DNA of 64,000 nucleotides from CBDBFG01 sp965204765 (GTDB lineage Bacteria > Pseudomonadota > Alphaproteobacteria > Caedimonadales > UBA9215): contig CBDBFG010000004.1 in assembly GCA_965204765.1 (NCBI GenBank), positions 620,001 through 684,000 on the forward strand, written 5' to 3'. The notes under the pieces are model-generated. The model was not told where the DNA came from and made no database searches. It was given only the letters and a program-made list of their open reading frames with translations. The translations under genes and the position numbers were made by a program. The first letter of the stretch is position 1; each line of letters opens with the position of its first letter. Positions 48,703-56,985 of this stretch are shown here, one piece after another.

Positions 48703-50220
48703 CTATTTTTGCTTCATTGTAGGGAATGCTATCACATCTTTGATACTAGGAGAATCAGTTAATAGCATAGTTAGTCTATCGATTCCTACTCCTAAACCAC
48801 CTGTTGGTGGTAATCCATATTCCAATGCAGTAATGAAATCTTCGTCCATATCATGTGCTTCTTCGTCACCATCGGTTTTGTTTTGCACTTGTACTTCAAA
48901 TCGTTTTCTTTGGTCAATAGGGTCATTTAATTCAGAAAACCCGTTTGCTATTTCCCAACCATTGACAAAACTTTCAAATCGCTCTGTTAGTCGTTGATCA
49001 ACTGAATGTTTTTTCGCTAGAGGAGAGATGTCTAGTGGAAGGTCGGTGACGTGTGTAGGTTGGATCAATGTTTTTTCGACGTATTCTTCGAATGCCAGTT
49101 CAACTATGTGACCCCACTTTAAGTTGTCTTTTAAGGGTAGTCCGAGTTTTTCTGCCGCATTACGAGCTTCTTGGAGGTCATGAATTTTTGTAAAATCAAC
49201 ATTAGTCTGTTCATAGACCAGTTGGCACATAGATTTTTTAACCCAAGGAGACTTGAAATCTATTGCTATATCGCCAAATTTCACTTTTGTGGTATTAAAA
49301 GTTTGTACGGTAATATGTTCGATCATTTTTTCTGTTAATGTCATAATATCTTGGTAATCAGCAAAGGCTTGATATAGTTCTACTTGTGTGAATTCTGGGT
49401 TATGTCTGGTTGATATTCCTTCATTACGGAAACAACGATTTAGTTCAAATATTTTATCGCTTACACCGCCAACAATAAGTTTTTTGAGGTAAAGTTCCGG
49501 TGCAATACGCAAATATAATTTCATATCCAAAGCATTGTGGTGAGTGCTAAATGGTTTGGCGATGGCACCTCCGGCGATAGGGTGCAACATTGGGGTTTCT
49601 ACTTCTAGAAAGCCATCATTAATTAGATAAGAGCGTATAGCAGAAGTAATTTGTGAACGTTTACGCAATGTATCACGTGATTCTGTGCTCATAATTAAAT
49701 CAAGGTATCGTTGACGATATTTTAGCTCTATATCTGCAATACCGTGATATTTTTCCGGTAATGGTAATAATGCTTTCCCCAGGAAAGTTATCTCTTGGGC
49801 ATTGATAGTAAGCTCTCCTCTAGGAGTTCTTCTGACATAACCGCTGACCCCGATATGATCACCTAAATCCAATAGTTTCGCCAGTGCAATGACAGACTCG
49901 GGGGAATAATTTTTATGAGTAAAAATTTGTATTTTATTGTGTGTATCATGTAAATCTATGAACATACCGCTATTTCTGATGGATCTTATTCGGCCTGCTA
50001 TAGTGACTGAATCATTGACCGATTCGTCATTCTTTAAATGATTATATGCATCAATTACTTCGCCAATTTCTTTTGATCTAACAAACTTTGAAGGAAATGG
50101 ATTAATTTCTTGTTCTAATAAAGATTTAAGTTTTGTCAACCTTGAGGCACGAAATTGGTTGGTTTCTTGTTCTAGTTCCTGATTAATGATTGCAATATTA
50201 TTGATGAAATTATCGGTCAT
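48703..50220 (-). CDS. lysS: Lysyl-tRNA synthetase, class II
   Basis: 505 residues. The N-terminal OB-fold anticodon domain contains VTIAGRIRSIRNSGMFIDLH. Class II motif 2 is FRNEGISTRHNPEFTQVELY and motif 3 is GLGVGIDRLTMLL. Many alphaproteobacteria use the class I enzyme, so the class II form is informative. It follows frr by 19 bases, giving the order pyrH-frr-lysS; in other bacteria frr is usually followed by uppS. Confidence 0.95.
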   Translation of the reverse strand: MTDNFINNIAIINQELEQETNQFRASRLTKLKSLLEQEINPFPSKFVRSKEIGEVIDAYNHLKNDESVNDSVTIAGRIRSIRNSGMFIDLHDTHNKIQIFTHKNYSPESVIALAKLLDLGDHIGVSGYVRRTPRGELTINAQEITFLGKALLPLPEKYHGIADIELKYRQRYLDLIMSTESRDTLRKRSQITSAIRSYLINDGFLEVETPMLHPIAGGAIAKPFSTHHNALDMKLYLRIAPELYLKKLIVGGVSDKIFELNRCFRNEGISTRHNPEFTQVELYQAFADYQDIMTLTEKMIEHITVQTFNTTKVKFGDIAIDFKSPWVKKSMCQLVYEQTNVDFTKIHDLQEARNAAEKLGLPLKDNLKWGHIVELAFEEYVEKTLIQPTHVTDLPLDISPLAKKHSVDQRLTERFESFVNGWEIANGFSELNDPIDQRKRFEVQVQNKTDGDEEAHDMDEDFITALEYGLPPTGGLGVGIDRLTMLLTDSPSIKDVIAFPTMKQK

Positions 50221-50239
50221 TTTCTACTTACCTAGCAAA

Positions 50240-50797
50240 TTATATCGACATAATGTCGTGTTCTTTTTTCACAAGCATATCGTCTACTTTTTTTACAAAT
50301 TCGTCAGTGATATCCTGTATATCCTTATTGGCTTTGTGTGCATCGTCTTTGGACATTTCATTGTCTTTTTCCATCTTCTTTATTTGGTCCATACAATCTC
50401 TGCGAATATTACGCAGTGCTACACGACCTTTTTCTGCATATTGTGATGCTATTTTCGCTATTTCTTTTCTTCTATCGGTAGTAAGTTCTGGCAAAGGAAT
50501 ACGCACCAATTGTCCGTCAACCATGGGGTTGAGGCCTATTTCTGATTCGATAATTGCTTTCTCCAGTGATTTTACTAGCCCTTTGTCCCAAACTTGTACG
50601 GTTATTAATCTGGCTTCTGGTACGCTGATATTACCAATTTGTGATATCGGAGTAGGTGAACCGTATGCATCCACTTTTATGGAATCTAGTAGTCCAGCAG
50701 AGGCTCTTCCGGTGCGTAGGGTTGCAAATTCCTTTTGTAAAGACTGCATGGACAATTGCATGTTTGATTTACATTCTGATAAAATTAAAGATGACAT
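50240..50797 (-). CDS. frr: Ribosome recycling factor
   Basis: 185 residues, the family length. LRTGRASAGLLDSIKVDAYG and ISVPEARLITVQVWDKGLVK are conserved, and the C-terminal helix carries RRDCMDQIKKMEKD. With EF-G it splits ribosomes after termination. It is 23 bases after pyrH. Confidence 0.96.
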   Translation of the reverse strand: MSSLILSECKSNMQLSMQSLQKEFATLRTGRASAGLLDSIKVDAYGSPTPISQIGNISVPEARLITVQVWDKGLVKSLEKAIIESEIGLNPMVDGQLVRIPLPELTTDRRKEIAKIASQYAEKGRVALRNIRRDCMDQIKKMEKDNEMSKDDAHKANKDIQDITDEFVKKVDDMLVKKEHDIMSI

Positions 50798-50820
50798 GTA
50801 AAAAACCTCTTTTTTAGTAG

Positions 50821-51567
50821 TTAGTTATATACCAATGTTGCATTTATATCGCCTTTGGCACATTTTAAAAAGCTATCTTTTTCTTTAAGAGAAAATACGA
50901 GCATTGGTAGATTGTTGTCTCGTGCCAGGGCAATGGCTGACATATCCATGATATTTAATTGTTGTTGCAGTACTGTATCATAACTAATGTTATTATATCT
51001 TGTTGCATCATTATTGTTTGCAGGATCTTTGTCATAAATGCCATCGACTTTCGTACCCTTCATCAATATGTCACATTGCATTTCTGAGGCACGTAGTACG
51101 GCGGTAGTATCGGTAGTAAAATACGGGTGGCCGGTACCAGCGGCAAAGATAACAACTTTTCCTTTTTGTAAGTAATCAAGGGATTGGTGATGTTGGTAAG
51201 TTTGGCAAATGCTTTCTACAGGTATAGCAGATTGTGTGATAGCAGGTATACCAATTTGTTTTAAATAAGACTCTAAAGAAAGTGCATTGATAATAGTGGC
51301 TATCATACCAATTTTGTCAGATTGTATGCGGTCCATACCTTGATTTATACCCTGAATCCCCCTAAATATGTTTCCTCCACCGATAACGATGCAGATTTCT
51401 ATACCAAGGTTATAAACTTGTTTGATTTCATTAGCTATGCGCGTGATTGTATCGGGATCTGTACCAGATTGCTTATCGCCCATTAAAATTTCACCTGACA
51501 GCTTGAAGCATATACGTTTGAAAGGAAATGGTATATTATTTTCTTGTAGTATGTTACTTAAAACCAT
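50821..51567 (-). CDS. pyrH: Uridylate kinase
   Basis: 248 residues of the amino-acid-kinase fold: FKLSGEILMGDKQSG, VIGGGNIFRG, AAGTGHPYFTTDTTAVLRAS and KVDGIYDKDPAN. It phosphorylates UMP. It is first in pyrH-frr-lysS and divergent from the response regulator, with 116 bases between the starts that must hold both promoters. tsf and rpsB, its usual neighbours, are not here. Confidence 0.95.
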   Translation of the reverse strand: MVLSNILQENNIPFPFKRICFKLSGEILMGDKQSGTDPDTITRIANEIKQVYNLGIEICIVIGGGNIFRGIQGINQGMDRIQSDKIGMIATIINALSLESYLKQIGIPAITQSAIPVESICQTYQHHQSLDYLQKGKVVIFAAGTGHPYFTTDTTAVLRASEMQCDILMKGTKVDGIYDKDPANNNDATRYNNISYDTVLQQQLNIMDMSAIALARDNNLPMLVFSLKEKDSFLKCAKGDINATLVYN

Positions 51568-51683
51568 GATAGCATCTTTAGTGTCAATTCAGTATAAGAC
51601 ATATAACAAAATTGTTTTGTTGGGAATAGTTATTATTAGTTTTTGGCATTTTTGTTTTGATATCCTTGGACAGGTTTTGTGAG

Positions 51684-52373
51684 ATGAAGTGCGATAATAG
51701 TAAGGTTTTAGTAGTTGACGATGACAGTAGGCTGCGTGCATTACTTAAGAAGTTTTTATCAGCAAATAAATTTCTAGTCACTGATGCAAAATGTGCTGAT
51801 GAAGCCTCAAAATATTTAGCAGATGATAAATATGATCTGATAGTTTTGGATGTTATGATGCCCGGTGAATCCGGTATTGAATTGGCAGAAAAAATTAGAA
51901 GCAAAAAGCACCTTAATCTTGATACCCCAATACTAATGTTAACAGCTTTGAATTCAGTTGATGATCGTGTTAACGGTTTGCAATCTGGTGCCGATGATTA
52001 TTTAGCTAAGCCATTTGATCCACGGGAATTATTGCTTCGTATAGAAAAAATATTGTCACGGACTGTAAAAAAACCAGATATTTTACGGTTTGGTAGTTTA
52101 TCCTATGACATATCAACTAGATCTCTTTTAGATGATAATGGGCAAATAGTATATCTAACTTCTGCTGAATCTAATTTATTGTATATGTTGGTTGAGCGCG
52201 CAAAAGAACCGATTTCAAGATTCAAATTTGCGGATGAAATAGGGGTTAGTTTAAGTCCACGGGCAATTGATGTACAAATTACAAGATTAAGGAAAAAAAT
52301 AGAACCAGATCCTAAGATGCCAAAATATCTTAGGACAATAAGGCATAAAGGGTATTCATTATGGCCAGATTAA
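51684..52373 (+). CDS. OmpR-family response regulator
   Basis: 229 residues from the ATG at 51684 (GTGAG upstream; the frame is open 9 codons further). The receiver domain has acidic VVDDDSR, phosphoacceptor Asp56 in IVLDVMMPG, and Lys in LAKPFDPREL. The C-terminal winged helix ends DVQITRLRKKIEPDPKMPKY then LRTIRHKGYSLWPD. It is encoded with the histidine kinase that follows. No target site was identified. The alphaproteobacterial relatives control envelope or osmotic responses, which is only a guess here. Confidence 0.92.
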   Translation: MKCDNSKVLVVDDDSRLRALLKKFLSANKFLVTDAKCADEASKYLADDKYDLIVLDVMMPGESGIELAEKIRSKKHLNLDTPILMLTALNSVDDRVNGLQSGADDYLAKPFDPRELLLRIEKILSRTVKKPDILRFGSLSYDISTRSLLDDNGQIVYLTSAESNLLYMLVERAKEPISRFKFADEIGVSLSPRAIDVQITRLRKKIEPDPKMPKYLRTIRHKGYSLWPD

Positions 52374-52398
52374 ATTGTAATAGAGATCAGGTGTGGTG

Positions 52399-53706
52399 AT
52401 GTTGAAAAGGATATTGCCAAAGACTTTGTTGGTTAGGTCGATGATGATATTGATATTGCCTATTTTGTTGGTGCAGCTAATAGTAGGGGTTGTCTTTTGG
52501 GACAGACATTGGGCAAAGACTACTGAGACCTCGGCAAAGCAAGTAGCGGGTAGTATTACATCGATATTACGATTAGTAAGTCATTATTCACAGGATAAAG
52601 ATTTTGTTATTTTACAAGATATAGCGCAACATTCCTATGGCATAGCGCTGGACAGAACAAGTGCTACCATTGGTTTTTCTGAATCATCTATAAAAAATTA
52701 TGGTTGGCGAGCAGAGCTGCTTTCTAATGCATTACATTCACAGACTACACATCTTTATACTGTCATGGTGAAAAGACAAAGTATTGTGATTGAGGTGCTG
52801 TTAAATAAGCATATATATTCGTTTTTGGTAAACAAGGCCGTATTGTTCCCAAAAACTACGTCTATAGTAATTTGGTGGGAGATAGGGGCGCCGTTGTTTT
52901 TTATGTTGATTGCTATTATATTTATGCGTAATCAAATACGTCCTTTGCGTTTTTTGGCTGATGCAGTTGAAGATTTCGGTAAAGGTGGTCACAGTAAAAA
53001 ATTTAAGCCATCTGGTGCAATAGAAGTAAGGAAAGTAGGTTATGCATTTAATGCTATGCGTACCAGGATAAAAGAACAAATTAGTCATCGTACGATGATG
53101 CTTTCTGGTATTTCTCATGACTTAAAAACACCACTTACCAGAATGCAACTGCAAATAGCTATGTTATCCGATAAAGTTGCGGCACAGTCACTGTTATCTG
53201 ATGTGCAAGAAATGGAGATTATGGTAGAAGAGTATTTATCTTTTGCCAGAGGGCAAGAAACAGAAATACATAGTGAAATTGACGTAAGAGGCTTTATAGA
53301 GTCAATAGCATCTAGTTTTGTAGCAGAAAAATTGCACATAGATATTCCACATCATTTGGCAATGGGTGCAATATTGGTAAAAAAACAAGCAATGAAGCGT
53401 GCAATAAAAAATATTATTGCTAATGCTATGCGTTATGCTGGGTGTGCCTGGTTGAAAGTGATTTGCACACCTAAAATATTTTCTATCATAATAGAGGATA
53501 ATGGTCCTGGTATCCCTGATAATAAGAAAGATGAGGTGTTTTTGCCATTTGTAAGAGTGGATAAATCTAGAAACAGTGAGACCGGAGGGTATGGGCTTGG
53601 TCTGGCTATATCAAAAGATATCATAGCCTCGCACGGCGGAACTGTTTTTTTGTCGGATTCATTAGCTCATAGTGGTTTAAAAGTAACGATCAATTTACCT
53701 AGGTAA
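52399..53706 (+). CDS. EnvZ-like sensor histidine kinase
   Basis: 435 residues from the ATG at 52399; two GTG codons just before it are also in frame. A membrane segment (residues about 15-37), a periplasmic loop of about 120 residues, a second segment (about 155-178), a HAMP linker, then HisKA with His240 in SGISHDLKTPLTRM. The ATPase domain has IIANAMRYA (N box), IEDNGPGIPD (G1) and GGYGLGLAISKDI (G2). It is the partner of the response regulator 25 bases upstream; rsmE starts one base after its stop. Confidence 0.92.
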   Translation: MLKRILPKTLLVRSMMILILPILLVQLIVGVVFWDRHWAKTTETSAKQVAGSITSILRLVSHYSQDKDFVILQDIAQHSYGIALDRTSATIGFSESSIKNYGWRAELLSNALHSQTTHLYTVMVKRQSIVIEVLLNKHIYSFLVNKAVLFPKTTSIVIWWEIGAPLFFMLIAIIFMRNQIRPLRFLADAVEDFGKGGHSKKFKPSGAIEVRKVGYAFNAMRTRIKEQISHRTMMLSGISHDLKTPLTRMQLQIAMLSDKVAAQSLLSDVQEMEIMVEEYLSFARGQETEIHSEIDVRGFIESIASSFVAEKLHIDIPHHLAMGAILVKKQAMKRAIKNIIANAMRYAGCAWLKVICTPKIFSIIIEDNGPGIPDNKKDEVFLPFVRVDKSRNSETGGYGLGLAISKDIIASHGGTVFLSDSLAHSGLKVTINLPR

Positions 53707-53707
53707 T

Positions 53708-54418
53708 ATGAGCAAAAGTAAAGTTAGATTATTTATCGATGACAAATGTTTATTTGTGAACAAGCATATTGTTTTACATAAGAAGCAATCTCACTATTTA
53801 AACAATGTAATGCGTTTGGGGAATGGCGATGAGTTGGTTGTTTTTAATGGACAAGATGGTGAATGGTTGGCGTGTATTTACAATCTAAATAAAAACAGTA
53901 TTACATTAGCAATTGTTCGTGAAATTAGAAAACAATATGTTGCACCTAGGGTGCATCTTTGTTTCTCTATTATCAAACATTCTGCTTTGAATTTTTTAAT
54001 TGAGAAAGCAACAGAACTAGGGGTAAGTGATTTACATCCCATAATTACCGATAGGACTGTGGTGCGTAAGTTTAATGCTGGTAGGTGTATGGCCAATGTG
54101 ACAGAGGCTTCCGAACAATGTGAGAGGCTAACAATTCCCCAGGTGCATGCTGTAAAAACAATTTCACAATTATTGCAATGTCTTAATGATAACGAGCAGT
54201 TGTATTATTGTGCAGAACGTAATCATTCTGCGGCCAAAATAGGGTCGATCAATAGGGATGTGGTGCCTTATTTCTTGGTTGGACCAGAAGGTGGTTTTAC
54301 AAAAGAAGAGTGTATTTTATTGGATAACAATAGTTCTTCATCACCTATAACATTGGGAAGTAATATATTGCGTGCAGAAACAGCGGCTATAGCGGTATTG
54401 GCTAAATACTTTTTGTAA
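53708..54418 (+). CDS. rsmE: 16S rRNA (uracil-1498-N3)-methyltransferase
   Basis: 236 residues of the SPOUT class. HYLNNVMRLGNGDELVVFNG at the N-terminus, IIKHSALNFLIEKATELGVS and the SAM-knot region FLVGPEGGFTKEEC and LGSNILRAETAAIAVLA are intact. It is the last gene of the two-component cluster. Its last two codons and stop are the first bases of a 274-base repeat that recurs at 55139. Confidence 0.92.
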   Translation: MSKSKVRLFIDDKCLFVNKHIVLHKKQSHYLNNVMRLGNGDELVVFNGQDGEWLACIYNLNKNSITLAIVREIRKQYVAPRVHLCFSIIKHSALNFLIEKATELGVSDLHPIITDRTVVRKFNAGRCMANVTEASEQCERLTIPQVHAVKTISQLLQCLNDNEQLYYCAERNHSAAKIGSINRDVVPYFLVGPEGGFTKEECILLDNNSSSSPITLGSNILRAETAAIAVLAKYFL

Positions 54419-54686
54419 GTTCATTGTATGATGTAAATGTATTTTGCACAGCTTACATTGATAGTGGCTGATAATGTATGGTGTGTTCTTTTTTCAAAGA
54501 AGTTTCTTTTGGGTGTTTCGAGAATAGGACCAGTCTATGTTTTATTCAGCGTTTGCGGTTATAATTTTGAGTAATGATCATAACTAAGATGGTACATGCG
54601 GTGTTTGCCCATAGTTTGTAGAGCAGTTGTTATGGCAAGTACTCTGTTATTAAAATTTATCTATGTGATCCTGGGGTAAGATTTGC
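54413..54686. repeat. Direct repeat, copy 1 (274 bases)
   Basis: Begins in the last codon of rsmE and matches 55139-55412 at a constant offset of 726 bases. I count two differing bases (C for T near 54475; T for G at 54682). It has no coding frame. It is the left arm of a tandem duplication. Confidence 0.92.
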
Positions 54687-54691
54687 AAAAT

Positions 54692-54708
54692 ACAGATGCG
54701 ACAGAACC
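54692..54708. repeat. 17-bp direct repeat, left copy
   Basis: ACAGATGCGACAGAACC, identical to 55086-55102. Not part of the 274-base repeat. Confidence 0.9.
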
Positions 54709-54807
54709 CAACAAACTGTGTAACGCGTTCTAGCCATTACATCGCTTCATTAATATTTAATTAGTAACTTTACAGTAAACTGACCTTAAAGACGAAAAAG
54801 GTAGGGT

Positions 54808-55068
54808 ATGAAGCAAGCTATATGTTGTTTTGCAATTATATACACTGTTTCACCATTATTAATTGCATGTGATGCTTACGAAGATTGCAAACCAACATTA
54901 CCATCTCCACTACGAATCCGTACCAATATTGACAACCCCTTTGAGCATGATGATGAGATTATCTTTAGATTCCTCAATATTACATTACCAAGAAAATCAT
55001 TTTATAAATCCAAAATTTACCAACAAATTATAAAGCCTATAAATAAAACACTAGTTAGTAAAAAGTAA
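54808..55068 (+). CDS. Small putative lipoprotein inside the cassette
   Basis: 86 residues. The signal ends in a lipobox LIAC with Cys21 (MKQAICCFAIIYTVSPLLIAC), and Asp22 at position +2 would favour inner-membrane retention by the E. coli rule. The rest is Pro-rich at first and then basic, ending KTLVSKK. GTAGGGT lies just before the ATG. It has no similarity that I can see to the exported protein it appears to have replaced. Function unknown. Confidence 0.55.
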   Translation: MKQAICCFAIIYTVSPLLIACDAYEDCKPTLPSPLRIRTNIDNPFEHDDEIIFRFLNITLPRKSFYKSKIYQQIIKPINKTLVSKK

Positions 55069-55126
55069 TAAAAAATGGGTTCTCCACAGATGCGACAGAA
55101 CCAAATATCATAATATTATTAGTCAT
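55055..55126 (-). pseudogene. Truncated 5' remnant of the exported-protein gene
   Basis: The start region of the gene at 55575-56693 is kept here: ribosome binding site GGAGGA, ATG at 55126 and codons MTNNIMIF. The frame then enters the cassette and stops after 23 residues. It overlaps the end of the lipoprotein gene on the other strand. The retained block 55103-55138 matches 56670-56705 with one mismatch in 36. Confidence 0.7.
55086..55102. repeat. 17-bp direct repeat, right copy
   Basis: Identical to 54692-54708. It lies directly before the retained 36-base start block of the truncated gene. Confidence 0.9.
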
Positions 55127-55138
55127 GCATTCCTCCGA

Positions 55139-55412
55139 TTGTAAGTTCATTGTATGATGTAAATGTATTTTGCACAGCTTACATTGATAGTGGTTGATAA
55201 TGTATGGTGTGTTCTTTTTTCAAAGAAGTTTCTTTTGGGTGTTTCGAGAATAGGACCAGTCTATGTTTTATTCAGCGTTTGCGGTTATAATTTTGAGTAA
55301 TGATCATAACTAAGATGGTACATGCGGTGTTTGCCCATAGTTTGTAGAGCAGTTGTTATGGCAAGTACTCTGTTATTAAAATTTATCTATGTGATCCTGG
55401 GGTAAGAGTTGC
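55139..55412. repeat. Direct repeat, copy 2 (274 bases)
   Basis: Second copy of 54413-54686. It begins exactly where the retained start block of unit 1 ends, so the two units are head to tail with no spacer: unit 1 is 54413-55138, unit 2 is 55139-56705. Confidence 0.92.
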
Positions 55413-55574
55413 TATCATTTGTTTATATCAATGTATGGCAATAGGTATTGTTATTCTTTCGCTAGATTGACTAGGAATAATACTTTCTACTGTGTTGTAT
55501 TATTAGTAAGTAACCACATATCTACTGACCTTGCGTTAGTTAGTATCTCACGAGGTCAATATATTGGTATGGTA

Positions 55575-56693
55575 TTAATTGTTTAGGTTATTTATTCCAC
55601 CTGCTACAAATTGTTCTTTCCATTTTTTTATATCATTTTTGGTGATGTGGCGGTTGTCATTAATAATTTTATTATCTGGTACACCTTGAATAGAAGCCAA
55701 AGCAATGATTGATTTTTCGGCTACTATTATTTCTCTGCGCACTAATCCTCTTTGTATGTTAGCTCCTGGTATTTGGACGTATCTGTTGAAGCCTAGACAT
55801 TTTCTGCGTTTATCTTTACCCCAGCCATTACAACCCCATACTCTTGTGCTGTTATATCTTTTGAGTCCGCGTCCATCGCGCCAAGTTATGATGGGATCTT
55901 TCCAGTTTTTAAGGTCTACATTATACTTAAAGCCATGTACAGTTGAAACGGCAACGACTTTTGCTTGATTTTTATGTATTTTTGTTTTAGCTACTTTGCC
56001 ATTTTGATTAAAGTATTCTAGTCGGCAATTTCTTAGTCTTCCTCTGTTAGGGCAATGAAATTTAATGTGCTTCACGTAAATTGGAGTTTCTAGGTAGCGT
56101 ACAATAGCATTAACAACTTTTTGTGCTTTATTGCCCAGTCCTCCCTTACCATTTTTATGTATTCTATATTGAAACCATGCTTTGTTTTGTGGTTTTTTCA
56201 GGTTGGGGGCTTCTGCACTGAAATGTAGGTCTTTTCCGCCTTTTACATTGATTTTGATTTGTATTTTCTTAGGCATTTTGTTGTGACTGTATTGATATTT
56301 AGCAAATTTAAGAGTTGCTTTGTTGCCTGGGTTAAGGGTTCTCTTTTTTTTGCCATTTTCCGTATGAAAGGTAATTTCGCATCTTCTTACTTTGTTTCCT
56401 TTGAATTCTGGTATTACGATATTGCTGCTCTTGTCCACCGATGATTTTAATTCTCCTGTGCCTTTGCCGATTAATGTATTTAGGATTAACCCTTGATTCG
56501 GTATTGCCATTCCTATGCCGGTAAATAACACATCTAAAAATATATCTGTTGTAGTGGCCAAATGGGTTTTGGTAGGCAATTTCTTAGGACAATGTAACTC
56601 AGCTTCTCTATAAAAAGCAGCTTTAATTTCACTTGTAGTAATGGTGCACAGCGTAACTAAGCCGATGCAAAATATCATAATATTATTAATCAT
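55575..56693 (-). CDS. Exported basic protein with two related Cys-containing modules, unknown function
   Basis: 372 residues with a signal peptide (MINNIMIFCIGLVTLCTITT, then SEIKA, cleavage near residue 26). GGAGGA lies 6 bases before the ATG. Two modules resemble each other: module 1 (about 95-190) has KVRRCEITFHTENGKKKRTL, and module 2 (about 210-300) has RLRNCRLEYFNQNGKVAKTK. In both, a Cys is followed by an aromatic strand, an NGK turn and a basic stretch. A Trp- and Cys-rich segment follows (WGCNGWGKDKRRKC). No enzyme motif is seen. The protein is very basic. It looks like a secreted or periplasmic binding protein; an effector role is only a guess. Confidence 0.65.
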   Translation of the reverse strand: MINNIMIFCIGLVTLCTITTSEIKAAFYREAELHCPKKLPTKTHLATTTDIFLDVLFTGIGMAIPNQGLILNTLIGKGTGELKSSVDKSSNIVIPEFKGNKVRRCEITFHTENGKKKRTLNPGNKATLKFAKYQYSHNKMPKKIQIKINVKGGKDLHFSAEAPNLKKPQNKAWFQYRIHKNGKGGLGNKAQKVVNAIVRYLETPIYVKHIKFHCPNRGRLRNCRLEYFNQNGKVAKTKIHKNQAKVVAVSTVHGFKYNVDLKNWKDPIITWRDGRGLKRYNSTRVWGCNGWGKDKRRKCLGFNRYVQIPGANIQRGLVRREIIVAEKSIIALASIQGVPDNKIINDNRHITKNDIKKWKEQFVAGGINNLNN

Positions 56694-56705
56694 GCATTCC
56701 TCCGA
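56670..56705. repeat. 36-base block shared with 55103-55138
   Basis: Holds the ribosome binding site and first codons of the exported-protein gene. It is the right end of duplication unit 2. Confidence 0.85.
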
Positions 56706-56858
56706 ATATTATTCTATGCATTTTATTTTAACAATTTATTAAAATTTTAATTTATTTTGTCATTTCAAGGGTTATATTGCAATAAACTGTTGGTGCAAGT
56801 TGGGTAAAAATAAATGCTTGCAATCTTTTTAAGAATTATGTAGCTTGACTCTGTCTTT

Positions 56859-56934
56859 GTCCCCTTCGTCTAGAGGCCTAGGACACCGCCCTCTCATGGC
56901 GGCAACAGGGGTTCGAACCCCCTAGGGGATGCCA
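56859..56934 (+). tRNA. tRNA-Glu (CTC)
   Basis: 76 bases, close to E. coli tRNA-Glu: GTCCCCT pairs AGGGGAT (G1-U72 wobble), anticodon stem CCGCC/GGCGG with loop CTCTCAT, so anticodon CTC, discriminator G, CCA encoded. It reads GAG only; a TTC isoacceptor must exist elsewhere. Confidence 0.93.
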
Positions 56935-56985
56935 AGTTATTGTATGTTTTTGCTTATTGAATAAGGCATTGTTTTGGGTGCTATT

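Larger units (their letters stand above)
54687..55102. mobile_element. Inserted cassette bounded by 17-bp direct repeats (possible mobile or recombined segment)
   Basis: This segment replaces the interior that the second duplication unit has (55413-56669). ACAGATGCGACAGAACC stands at 54692-54708 and again at 55086-55102. The right copy directly abuts the retained end of the unit. Between them lies one small lipoprotein gene. No transposase or integrase is present. Insertion, gene conversion from another locus, or deletion with repair could each give this structure. Confidence 0.45.
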
